32,764 bases of DNA, taken from the NCBI GenBank assembly GCA_021298975.1, contig JAJTGC010000040.1, positions 1 through 32,764 of the forward strand, in the 5' to 3' direction. The translations under genes were made by a program, and so were the position numbers. The notes beneath the pieces were generated by a model that was not told the DNA's origin, did no database searches, and saw only the letters and a list, made by a program, of their open reading frames with translations. Below, piece after piece: positions 15,110 through 22,895 of the stretch (position 1 is its first letter; the number at the start of each line of letters is the position of its first letter). Origin of the DNA: Oxalobacteraceae bacterium (GTDB taxonomy: Bacteria; Pseudomonadota; Gammaproteobacteria; Burkholderiales; Burkholderiaceae_D).

Positions 15110-15805
15110 TCACTCTCGGATCTGACTTGCCTGGGGTTTCTTTCCACTCAGTGCCATGAATGCTTGCCGGACAAACGGATCCACATTGGGCTGATCCAGC
15201 AACCAGCGCACATAATCTTTGGGTACCTCGGCCAGCGGCAGGCCTTTGTATTTGCCGAACGTCATATGCGTGGGAAGTCGGGCGTTTTCCGAGGCTTCCC
15301 AGAGCGATTCCATGCTGCTGATCTCGAGCTTTTTGCAGAGATGGTCGAGAATGGTGCCGCAGATACGCACATCGGCCTCGGCTGAATGGGCGTGACGCAG
15401 GCGCTCTCTGGCGGTATCGCGCGCCAGAAAATACAGCAGGGCGCTTTGGCTGTGCGAATCCACTTCGGGCCAGACTTTGCGCGACAGCGCCAGTGTGCAG
15501 ATGCGTTTGACCTCGGGCTGGCCGATCGCCTGCCAGTCAAAATCAATATTGTGACCAATCAGGTACTGCAGATCGTCAGGCAGACGAAAGCTGCTGGCCG
15601 GCGGGCAGTCGAGCAGCTCCTCGTCCATGATGTGGTGGGTGGCCAGAGCGCCAAGGCTGATGGGTTTTCCCGGCTGATAGCGTTGATGGAAGGTCTCGCC
15701 CAGCGTGAAGGGTTGCAGACTATCGACAGCGATCCATGCGGCTTCGATGATCACAGGCTCGACGATACCGGTCGCTTCGGTATCGAAAATAATGGTAGAG
15801 GGCAT
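15110..15805 (-). CDS. DnaQ-fold 3'-5' exonuclease with C-terminal DUF3820 domain
   Basis: This encodes 231 residues. The N-terminal exonuclease domain shows IIFDTEATG (Exo I), GHNIDFDW (Exo II) and HSAEADV (Exo III), giving the DEDD acidic residues of DnaQ/ExoX enzymes. The C-terminal part MTFGKYKGLPLAEVPKDYVRWLL matches the short DUF3820 domain often fused to such nucleases. It probably trims single-stranded DNA 3' ends during repair or recycling. It is convergent with the DUF4399 gene, with only 33 bases between the stops. ExoX and RNase T-like enzymes are the closest known relatives. Confidence 0.85.
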   Translation of the reverse strand: MPSTIIFDTEATGIVEPVIIEAAWIAVDSLQPFTLGETFHQRYQPGKPISLGALATHHIMDEELLDCPPASSFRLPDDLQYLIGHNIDFDWQAIGQPEVKRICTLALSRKVWPEVDSHSQSALLYFLARDTARERLRHAHSAEADVRICGTILDHLCKKLEISSMESLWEASENARLPTHMTFGKYKGLPLAEVPKDYVRWLLDQPNVDPFVRQAFMALSGKKPQASQIRE

Positions 15806-16005
15806 GGGGGTGGTTTATTTTTGTAAGTCGCTGTTTGGCTTTTTTAAATGCAAAAGTCAGCGCGTTGATAGGATCATGAATGGTTGCTGAATTTTAATCG
15901 CTTTACACCGCGCCTTGGAATCTGACGCCACGGCATCGCCGCGATGACGCGTCTGATGCTGATAATTATTTGGCAATATGAGGCCGTTCCTCCGAGGCAT
16001 AACCG

Positions 16006-16041
16006 CGAGGCTCTATCAACCTGCATGTTGATGAAGCCTCG
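16006..16041 (+). other. Leader hairpin upstream of the methyltransferase
   Basis: CGAGGCTCTATCAAC (16006-16020) pairs with GTTGATGAAGCCTCG (16027-16041) over 15 positions with one mismatch and one G-U, with a CTGCAT loop. No T-run follows. It ends about 50 bases before the ATG at 16093 and may be a regulatory leader structure or a terminator of upstream read-through. Confidence 0.5.
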
Positions 16042-16092
16042 ACATTGGCTGACCCGCTGATTGCAACAGGGTTCACCGCAGGATAGAAATCA

Positions 16093-17100
16093 ATGGATAC
16101 CAAAGCGCTGAAAGCACTGCAATGGAAGGTATTTCAAAACGTCGCCGCCGCACAACTTGTGCCGCTGATGCGCATAGGCGATGAACTCGGATTATTCACC
16201 CAGTTGGCCGACTTGGGCCCCAGCGACAACGCGCGCTTTGCCAAGGCTGCCGGTATTCATGAGCGCTACAGCCTCGAGTGGTTATGCGCGATGTGCGCCG
16301 CTGGCTATGCGTCTTACGACAGCGACAAAGGTCAATTTTTTCTCAGCGAGGAGCAAGAGGCTGTCTTTGCCCGCGAAGACAGTACCTCACTGATGATTGG
16401 CGCCTACGACAGCGTGGCCTCGCTGGTGATGGACGAGCCCAAAGTGCGCGCAGCATTCAAGACGGGCGAAGCCGCGCGTTTCTTCAAGCCGGTCTACAAA
16501 TCCAATCTGGTCTCGCGCTGGTTGCCGAAAATACCCGCGCTCACTGAAAAACTTTCTGCGGGCGGCAGTTTTGCCGATGTCGGTTGCGGTCATGGCGTCT
16601 CCACCATGCTGATTGCCGAGCACTTTCCCAGCGCCGAGGTCTATGGCTTTGATTTTCATGGCCCGTCGATCGAGGAAGCAAAACGTCTCGCCGCGGATGC
16701 CGGTCTGGGTGAGCGCATTCACTACGACACCCGCAGCGCCAAGGATTACACCGGGTCGTTTGATGTGATTGCATTCTTCGACTGTCTGCATGACATGGGC
16801 GATCCGATTGGTGCGGCAGAACACGCGTGCCGGCAATTGAAAGAGGGCGGGCTGCTGGTACTCATCGAGCCATTTGCCAATGACAAGCTGGAAGATAATT
16901 TCAATATCGTCGGCCAGATGTTCTACACCGCGTCGACGATGGGCTGCGTGCCTGCCTCCATGGCGCAGGAAGTCGGTCTGGCGCTGGGTGCGCAGGCGGG
17001 ACCTGCGAAACTCGGCATGGTGCTGCAGCAGGCCGGCTTTTCGACTGTCGAGACGGTGGCCACCACAGCAACCAATATGGTGCTCTGCGCCAGAAAATAG
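16093..17100 (+). CDS. Class I SAM-dependent methyltransferase
   Basis: This encodes 335 residues, with AGGA about 9 nt ahead of the ATG. The N-terminal third is helical and looks like a winged-helix dimerisation module (DELGLFTQLADLGPSDNARFAKAAGIHERYSLEWLCAM). The C-terminal Rossmann domain has motif I FADVGCGHGVSTMLIAE, VYGFDFHGPSIEEA (motif II) and FDVIAFFDCLHDMGDP (motif IV), closing with a GGLLVLIEPF strand. This arrangement is shared by O- and C-methyltransferases acting on small molecules. The substrate cannot be inferred from neighbours. Two small GC hairpins (17103-17133) follow the stop and may help end transcription. Confidence 0.85.
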   Translation: MDTKALKALQWKVFQNVAAAQLVPLMRIGDELGLFTQLADLGPSDNARFAKAAGIHERYSLEWLCAMCAAGYASYDSDKGQFFLSEEQEAVFAREDSTSLMIGAYDSVASLVMDEPKVRAAFKTGEAARFFKPVYKSNLVSRWLPKIPALTEKLSAGGSFADVGCGHGVSTMLIAEHFPSAEVYGFDFHGPSIEEAKRLAADAGLGERIHYDTRSAKDYTGSFDVIAFFDCLHDMGDPIGAAEHACRQLKEGGLLVLIEPFANDKLEDNFNIVGQMFYTASTMGCVPASMAQEVGLALGAQAGPAKLGMVLQQAGFSTVETVATTATNMVLCARK

Positions 17101-17372
17101 ATCGGCTGCGCGCCAGCCGCCGAAGCTCTCGGCAAAATACCAATGGCCGCAGCAAGTCCGTTGTGGTCATGCGTGTTGATCCGAATCGGAGGCATGCCGT
17201 GTCGTTTTGGTTCGGATGAGGCAATGAGTCCGGATCCATTACCATGGCCAATCCTGTGGCCGCTTGTGGCGATAGGTGACCACCTGTGGTGGACTGTATC
17301 GAACTGGCCATCCGCGTGCCATCGTGCCGACGCATGGTTGGCCTTTTTTTCAGAATCTATAAAGATCGGCCC
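17101..17372. other. Intergenic region before the acyltransferase
   Basis: It starts with two adjacent hairpins, CGGCTG/CAGCCG (17103-17119) and GCCGA/TCGGC (17119-17133), neither followed by a T-run. An inverted ATCCGAA/TTCGGAT pair and a CCACC-TGT-GGTGG palindrome near 17280-17292 lie further on. No gene was supported. Confidence 0.4.
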
Positions 17373-19412
17373 ATGATAAACCGCGGGGGAGCGCACAATC
17401 TGCCGTTATCAACACCAGACTACCGCGCGGATATGGATGGTCTGAGAGCCGTCGCGGTTGGCGGTGTCATCGCTTTTCATGCATTTCCCGAATGCTTGCA
17501 GGGTGGCTTTATCGGGGTCGATGTTTTTTTTGTGATCTCAGGCTATTTGATCACCACGCTCATTCTGAAGTCCCTCGAAAATCGAACCTTCAGTTTCCAA
17601 GATTTTTATGCGCGTCGCATCCGGCGAATTTTTCCATCCCTTATTGTTGTGACGGCAAGCTGCTGTTGTTTCGGCTGGTTTGCCCTGCTGCCAGATGAAT
17701 ATCGCTTGCTGGGAAAGCATATGGCGGGAAGCGCCATTTTTATGCCCAACTTATTGTTGTGGAGCGAAAGCGGCTATTTTGACTATGCCGCTGATGCAAA
17801 GCCGCTGCTGCATTTGTGGAGTTTAGGGATTGAAGAGCAGTTTTATTTGCTTTGGCCATTGATTGTCTGGGTGGCATTGAAATACAGAGTCAATCTGATC
17901 ATGGCGGGTGGCGTTTTACTTTTGGTTTCATTGGTGCTCAATCTGAGCCTCATCGAGTCTGATCCATCGGGTACTTTTTTCTCTCCGATCACCCGTATCT
18001 GGGAACTGCTTGGGGGTGGCTTATGGGCTTGTTGTTTGTGGTCCGGGAGCCATGCGTTCATTACATTCAATTCCCGTATCCGCAGCAACCCGATCATGTC
18101 GAACGGACTCGCTGTTGTCGGAATGATTTTTCTTCTCTTGGGCGCATTGCTATTAACGCCCGATGTTGTCTTTCCCGGCGTGTGGGCACTGATACCGGTC
18201 GCAGGCACTTTGCTGATCATCATGGCGGGCGAACAAGCCTGGTTCAATCACGTCGTTCTCTCGAACCGGCTCGTGGTCGGTATTGGACTGATCAGCTTTC
18301 CCCTGTATTTATGGCATTGGCCATTGCTGTCGTTCGCAAGAATCCTGGAAGGCGCACGCCCCGACTTGTCTATCCGCATGGTGGCTGTCGCTCTGTCATT
18401 CGCTCTGGCGATTCTGACTTATTATTTCATCGAGAAGCCGGTGCGGTTTGGTCCGCGTAAAACAGGCAAGACGTTTTTGCTGGTGACGTTGATGGTCTTG
18501 TCCGGTAGTCTGGGTTTATTCATTTTTGTTCAAGATGGATTCAAATTCAGAGCTTCCAGTCGAGCCATTGAGGCGCAAATCGCTGATCTGAATTTTGATC
18601 TGCCCGATAGCGAAGGTTGGTATTGTCAGGACGCAGGGCATGACAGTCCTCGGTGCCATTCCACCGGACCCGCGCCGTCGGTGGTGGTGATGGGTGATAG
18701 TCACGCCATGACGATTTACGCCGGTTTGCGTGACCGCTTCAAGGCCAAGGGACAGGACATCGGGCTGTATGGCGCCAGCGATGGTTGTCCGCCGCTGCTC
18801 AATGTGGTTATTCAGGATCAGGGCGGTGATCCCAGAAACTGCCTGAAGAAAGGAACGCAGGCCATTAAAAGAATCATCGCTGATCCCACTGTGCGCGAGG
18901 TAATCATCACCAGCAGAGGACCGATGTACACGACCGCGACAGGCTTTGGGGATATCGAACAGGACCAGTTCGGTGCATGGGTACTTCATTTTGAAGGCGA
19001 GCCACCGGGCACGCGCACGAACGAAGACGTTTTTTTCATGGGACTGACGAAAACACTGGATGCCTTGCTGGCGGCTGGAAAAAAAGTGACTTATTTGTAT
19101 GATGTGCCCGAACTTGGATTCGATATTCGCAGCTGTTCTCCCTTTCGACCCTTCTCGATTACCAGCAAAGTGACCGATCCCTGCGCGATCAGCAAAGATA
19201 TTTTTGTCACAAGAAACAAGGCATTCAGGCACATGATGCAAGCGGTTTTATCTGCTCGCCCGACGATCCATGTCGTCGATTTGGCAACCGCATTGTGTGA
19301 TGCATCGCGATGCTTTGGTGCGCGCGATGGCGTTTTGTTTTATATCGATGACGATCATTTAAGCAACCGAGGCTCGGCGTATGTGGTGCGCCGGCTCTGG
19401 AATGAGTTTTGA
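17373..19412 (+). CDS. OafA/YrhL-type membrane acyltransferase with C-terminal SGNH domain
   Basis: About 679 residues from the ATG at 17373, chosen because the acyltransferase-3 signature YRADMDGLRAVAVGGVIAFHAF begins about 17 residues later. In-frame starts upstream add non-family residues. The N-terminal 380 residues form roughly ten membrane helices with FIGVDVFFVISGYLIT, RRIRRIFP and LWSLGIEEQFYLLWP. The C-terminal periplasmic part is an SGNH hydrolase-like domain with GDSH (441-444) and a distal DDDHLS. Proteins of this build O-acetylate O-antigen, exopolysaccharide or peptidoglycan. No polysaccharide cluster surrounds it, so the acceptor is unknown. It has more A+T than the neighbours to its left, which may hint at transfer. 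Confidence 0.9.
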   Translation: MINRGGAHNLPLSTPDYRADMDGLRAVAVGGVIAFHAFPECLQGGFIGVDVFFVISGYLITTLILKSLENRTFSFQDFYARRIRRIFPSLIVVTASCCCFGWFALLPDEYRLLGKHMAGSAIFMPNLLLWSESGYFDYAADAKPLLHLWSLGIEEQFYLLWPLIVWVALKYRVNLIMAGGVLLLVSLVLNLSLIESDPSGTFFSPITRIWELLGGGLWACCLWSGSHAFITFNSRIRSNPIMSNGLAVVGMIFLLLGALLLTPDVVFPGVWALIPVAGTLLIIMAGEQAWFNHVVLSNRLVVGIGLISFPLYLWHWPLLSFARILEGARPDLSIRMVAVALSFALAILTYYFIEKPVRFGPRKTGKTFLLVTLMVLSGSLGLFIFVQDGFKFRASSRAIEAQIADLNFDLPDSEGWYCQDAGHDSPRCHSTGPAPSVVVMGDSHAMTIYAGLRDRFKAKGQDIGLYGASDGCPPLLNVVIQDQGGDPRNCLKKGTQAIKRIIADPTVREVIITSRGPMYTTATGFGDIEQDQFGAWVLHFEGEPPGTRTNEDVFFMGLTKTLDALLAAGKKVTYLYDVPELGFDIRSCSPFRPFSITSKVTDPCAISKDIFVTRNKAFRHMMQAVLSARPTIHVVDLATALCDASRCFGARDGVLFYIDDDHLSNRGSAYVVRRLWNEF

Positions 19413-19794
19413 GCCACTCGAAATCACCGTAAAGTTCTTGCGGTAGCGTTCTCGCCAATTGAGGGTTCTTTTCTGCTGGTGACATCGCAGGGCGAACTCG
19501 CGACAGGGGATTTGAAAGAAAATTCTTGCGTTGTGTCTTCCGCGAGACCTGCAAATCCTCAGAAGTAATCGTCATTCTCCAAAAACCCTCAAGGCCTCTC
19601 AATAAAGTCGCACAAGCAGCACTGGCACTCGCACACGGAGTCCGCGGCATGCCTGTCTTCGACACACGCGTCGAGCAGATCAAGAGTATTCAAGAGCTTT
19701 TGTTCCCTTTTCAGAGCGGATAGGTCGTCTGACCCAGTACCTTCTAATCAGTTTTAGGTGTTCGATTACATCGGACACCACGCGCCGGTAGTCA
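19413..19794. other. Non-coding gap upstream of the TerB-repeat gene
   Basis: The 382 bases have no supported gene. Short frames on both strands (plus 19526-19723, minus 19225-19683) lack ribosome binding sites and family resemblance. A near-perfect inverted repeat sits at 19757-19779. Confidence 0.45.
19757..19779 (+). promoter_or_regulatory. Inverted repeat 15 bases upstream of the TerB-repeat gene
   Basis: GGTGTTCGAT and ATCGGACACC form a 10-bp inverted repeat with a single G-U position around TAC. It ends 15 bases before the ATG at 19795, so it could be an operator or a hairpin limiting ribosome access. The start has only a weak ribosome binding site (CCGGTAG). Confidence 0.4.
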
Positions 19795-22686
19795 ATGCCA
19801 ACTTGCGAGCCTGCGTCTGTGACAGAAAAAACAAATCTTTTTAATCGCTTGCTCAACAGTCTCCCCGAAGACCAAGGATTTGTTGCGCCTGGCAGTGGCG
19901 GTGTGATTCACCTGACCCCCTATCTTTCTCTGATTGTCGCCATTCTTTACATGATGGCAGCCGATGATGAGATTTCTGATCAAGAGTGCAACCACCTGCT
20001 GTCGGTATTCGGCGGGGATCAGCAGATTCTGCAAAGAGCACTGAACTACGTCGAATCCAAAAGTGTTGATGAATTTCTGGCCGAAATGCCTGATGTGGTT
20101 GAGGATGACGACAGACTGTGCATTTTGCTCAATGTCTGTGATTCCAGTATGTCGGATGGCGATCTCTCAAAAACAGAGATGATTTTGTTTTCGCGCATGT
20201 TGAGTAGCCTGGGCTACGACAAACACACTTTCAAGCCTTACTTTGACACCATCTCGCTGAAAAACAAGCATTCGGTTCTGGAGGTCGCAGCTGGCACGGA
20301 TACGAGTACGGTTGGCGTGACACCCTTGCACGCGTTGATTGTGGCCATGCTGTACATGACGAGCGTGGATGGCGATATAGCGAAAGAAGAAATTGGTCAG
20401 ATCAATGTCGCGCTGAGAGGATCAAAAACGGGATTGCCGGATGCGCTGAAATACGTCAAGCAGACGAAATTTCCCGATTTCATGAATCAAGTGATAACTA
20501 CGCTGAACCAACAGCAAAAGATATGCATCCTGATCAATGTGGCTGATTGTATGTTGTCTGACCAGCGTGTTGATCGGCTTGAACAAGATCTTTTTAGACG
20601 ATTTCTTGCCGGTTTCGACATATCCGACACAAATTTCAAGAAGTATTTAAATCACCTCACGATTAAAAATGACCGGCCTGTCGATATTCGCAAAGCATCA
20701 AAGTCAGGAAAGAACAGTCAGGTAATACAAAACAAGATAAACACCGACGAAAACAGGCAATTTGCAGACGCTCAGGCAGCGGCTGCCAGCGACACGGCCA
20801 AGCCGTCTGCAGAGTTTGCACCTGGTTCAAAAATTGCCAGGGAAATCGCCGATAAAATTGAAAAAAGTACGGAAGCATTCGAATTTCAAACCAAGCTGTC
20901 CGAGGACATCGACTTGGTTGCAGCCAATGCAAAAGCCAGAGAACCTGACAATAAATCTCCGACTGATACACGCAAAAGCTTCGTAAAAAAAACGACGCTT
21001 GAAGCAGATAACAAGACGAAAAAAAATAAGGCGCAGACAGCTCCCGACGCTGCCACTAGCCAAGCCAGCGATCAACCGGTGATCTCGCGTCATGAGTCCA
21101 GAGATGATCAGGGTGGGTCACGCAATCGACAGTCCAGTGATGGCGATGGTGAATCTGAATCTGAGCGGCGGCGCCTGCGCGATGGTGAGGGTGATGCCGA
21201 GGCACGTCGTCTGCGCGACGGCGAGGGAGATTCCGAAATCCGCAGCCTGCGCGATGGCGACGGGGAGTCCGAAATCCGCAGTCTACGTGATGGCAACGGG
21301 AATTCCGAAATCCGTAGCCTACGTGATGGCGAAGGTAACACCGCCCGACGTAATCTGAATGATGGCCAAGGTGATATCGACCGACGTAATCTGAAGGATG
21401 GCGAAGGTGATACCGACCGACGTAGTCTGAAGGATGGTGCAGGTGATGCCAACCGACGTAATCTGAGGGATGGTGAGGGTGATACCGACCGACGTAGTCT
21501 GAAGGATGGCGAAGGTGATACCGACCGACGTAACCTGAAGGATGGGCAGGGTGGCGCTGACACGCGTCATCTGGGCGATGCCGACGGGGATTCTGACAAA
21601 CGGACATTGCGCAATGCACAGGCTGCCACAAACAAAAATCATCTGCGTGATGGCGAGGGTGATTCCGATCTGCGGCAAACGAGCGATGCCGATGGTGATG
21701 TTGATTTTCGGACGGCCAAAGATGCCAGTGCCGGCGCCAAGTCGCGCCACCTGCAAGATAACCAATCGCGCGGCGGAAAAAAACTCAAGGACAGTGCGTT
21801 CGACATTGATGGTAATGAACTGCAGGATGATGATGGTTCGCATGACCCGGAATCGCATTTGCACGTGCGCATGGATTATCTGAAAACCTGGACCGGGTCA
21901 CTGAAAGACAATCTGGATGAGTTCGAATCCATTGATGCACGCCATACCAACAAAAAAGCGAGTGCGCTGGAAATGGTGACGATCAGACCTGATCGCCCGG
22001 CAATGCTAACGCTGGCTTTGGCGAAGTCTGCCATTGCAATCAATACGCAACCCAGAAACAATGACAATGCCATCAGCCCATGGCCAGGGAATTTCGATAT
22101 GACTGAAAAAAACCAAGCAATCGCGTCGGAGCCTGGAATAGTGACCGGTGTGGATAAAACCAGAAAGGTGCTAGCTGCATTGACCACCGGCCTGATCATT
22201 ACCCAAGGATTTTCCAGTTTTGGACTGTCTGAAGCACAAAATGCCTTTATGACAAACCAGTTGCTGTCATCAACGACCCATATGTCGGTTCAGACGCTCA
22301 CTGTGCAGCAGGGTACCTTCAATCTGACGGCTGATCTCATGGATCATATCGTGTCAAAAAATGAGAGCTACAGTACCGATCTGCGTGAGCTATCGAAAAC
22401 GAGTGCAGAGACTTACCGAACCGAGGCGCAAAAAATCGAATCGGGCACGGGAGGTACGCCAGGAAAACCTGCATTGAACGACAAGATCAAATTTCATGAC
22501 AATCAGAGCGCCATACAGCTGATGAAGCTGAAATGGTTCGGTCTGGCAAACGGCATCCTGATGCTGGGATTTTTCATGTCATTTTTTGGCTTGTTTTTCA
22601 AATCAAGAATGTCCGTCACCGGCTCCAGCATCGTCTTTATCCTGGGGACGCTGGTCACCCTCAACGGCTTTTATCTGTTCATCTGA
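19795..22686 (+). CDS. Tandem TerB-like domain protein with 12-residue repeats and C-terminal membrane segments
   Basis: This encodes 963 residues. Residues about 40-150 and 176-292 are two helical TerB-like domains, each with two acidic turns (AADDEISDQE, SDGDLSKTE, VDGDIAKEE, SDQRVDRLE) of the kind that bind metal in tellurite-resistance TerB proteins. A Lys/Ala/Glu-rich linker (about 300-448) leads to about 19 tandem units of consensus DGEGDTDRRSLK (449-677). The C-terminal part has a hydrophobic segment near 793-815 and two strong membrane helices at about 914-936 and 940-962. No full-length family was recognised. The TerB call is by motif and periodicity. It is followed by a two-component system in the same direction. 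It might be a membrane-anchored cytoplasmic scaffold or metal-responsive sensor, but no function is established. Confidence 0.8.
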   Translation: MPTCEPASVTEKTNLFNRLLNSLPEDQGFVAPGSGGVIHLTPYLSLIVAILYMMAADDEISDQECNHLLSVFGGDQQILQRALNYVESKSVDEFLAEMPDVVEDDDRLCILLNVCDSSMSDGDLSKTEMILFSRMLSSLGYDKHTFKPYFDTISLKNKHSVLEVAAGTDTSTVGVTPLHALIVAMLYMTSVDGDIAKEEIGQINVALRGSKTGLPDALKYVKQTKFPDFMNQVITTLNQQQKICILINVADCMLSDQRVDRLEQDLFRRFLAGFDISDTNFKKYLNHLTIKNDRPVDIRKASKSGKNSQVIQNKINTDENRQFADAQAAAASDTAKPSAEFAPGSKIAREIADKIEKSTEAFEFQTKLSEDIDLVAANAKAREPDNKSPTDTRKSFVKKTTLEADNKTKKNKAQTAPDAATSQASDQPVISRHESRDDQGGSRNRQSSDGDGESESERRRLRDGEGDAEARRLRDGEGDSEIRSLRDGDGESEIRSLRDGNGNSEIRSLRDGEGNTARRNLNDGQGDIDRRNLKDGEGDTDRRSLKDGAGDANRRNLRDGEGDTDRRSLKDGEGDTDRRNLKDGQGGADTRHLGDADGDSDKRTLRNAQAATNKNHLRDGEGDSDLRQTSDADGDVDFRTAKDASAGAKSRHLQDNQSRGGKKLKDSAFDIDGNELQDDDGSHDPESHLHVRMDYLKTWTGSLKDNLDEFESIDARHTNKKASALEMVTIRPDRPAMLTLALAKSAIAINTQPRNNDNAISPWPGNFDMTEKNQAIASEPGIVTGVDKTRKVLAALTTGLIITQGFSSFGLSEAQNAFMTNQLLSSTTHMSVQTLTVQQGTFNLTADLMDHIVSKNESYSTDLRELSKTSAETYRTEAQKIESGTGGTPGKPALNDKIKFHDNQSAIQLMKLKWFGLANGILMLGFFMSFFGLFFKSRMSVTGSSIVFILGTLVTLNGFYLFI
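21139..21825 (+). repeat. In-gene tandem repeat, 36-bp period (about 19 units)
   Basis: After a 14-codon first unit, the array keeps an exact 36-base phase from 21181 to 21756, then an 11-codon unit and a final 12-codon unit. The middle units (about 21361-21540) are nearly identical (DGEGDTDRRSLK or DGEGDTDRRNLK), while both edges are degenerate. That gradient is typical of repeats growing and shrinking in the centre by slippage or recombination, always in frame. Confidence 0.92.
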
Positions 22687-22895
22687 TACTCGCCTTCAGC
22701 CGTTGACAGCCAGCAAGGACACATAACGATCAGCCCGGCGACAGGCAGGGTGGGGTATGCAAGGTCCTGCGGGTGCCGCTCAAGCCGGTAATTCCTGAAG
22801 CCTGACCCTGCGTGACGAGCACGGCAGCAAATGACTTTTCTGCTGATGAGCCCCCATGATTTCTCATGGCTCGGCTCAGTTAGAATGCGAGAAAC

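Noticed and set aside
19225-19683. Minus-strand open frame spanning the end of the acyltransferase and the gap
   Set aside because: Half of it is antisense to the SGNH domain, it has no ribosome binding site, and the gap part shows no transposase or other family signature.
21056-21631. Minus-strand repeat frames (YVGRYHLRHPSD-type and SPSPSFRLRRS-type)
   Set aside because: They are antisense translations of the 36-base repeat array. Any frame stays open because the period is a multiple of three.
21139-21825. The 36-base tandem repeats considered as a CRISPR array
   Set aside because: There are no unique spacers. Units abut directly, stay in one reading frame and encode a protein repeat.
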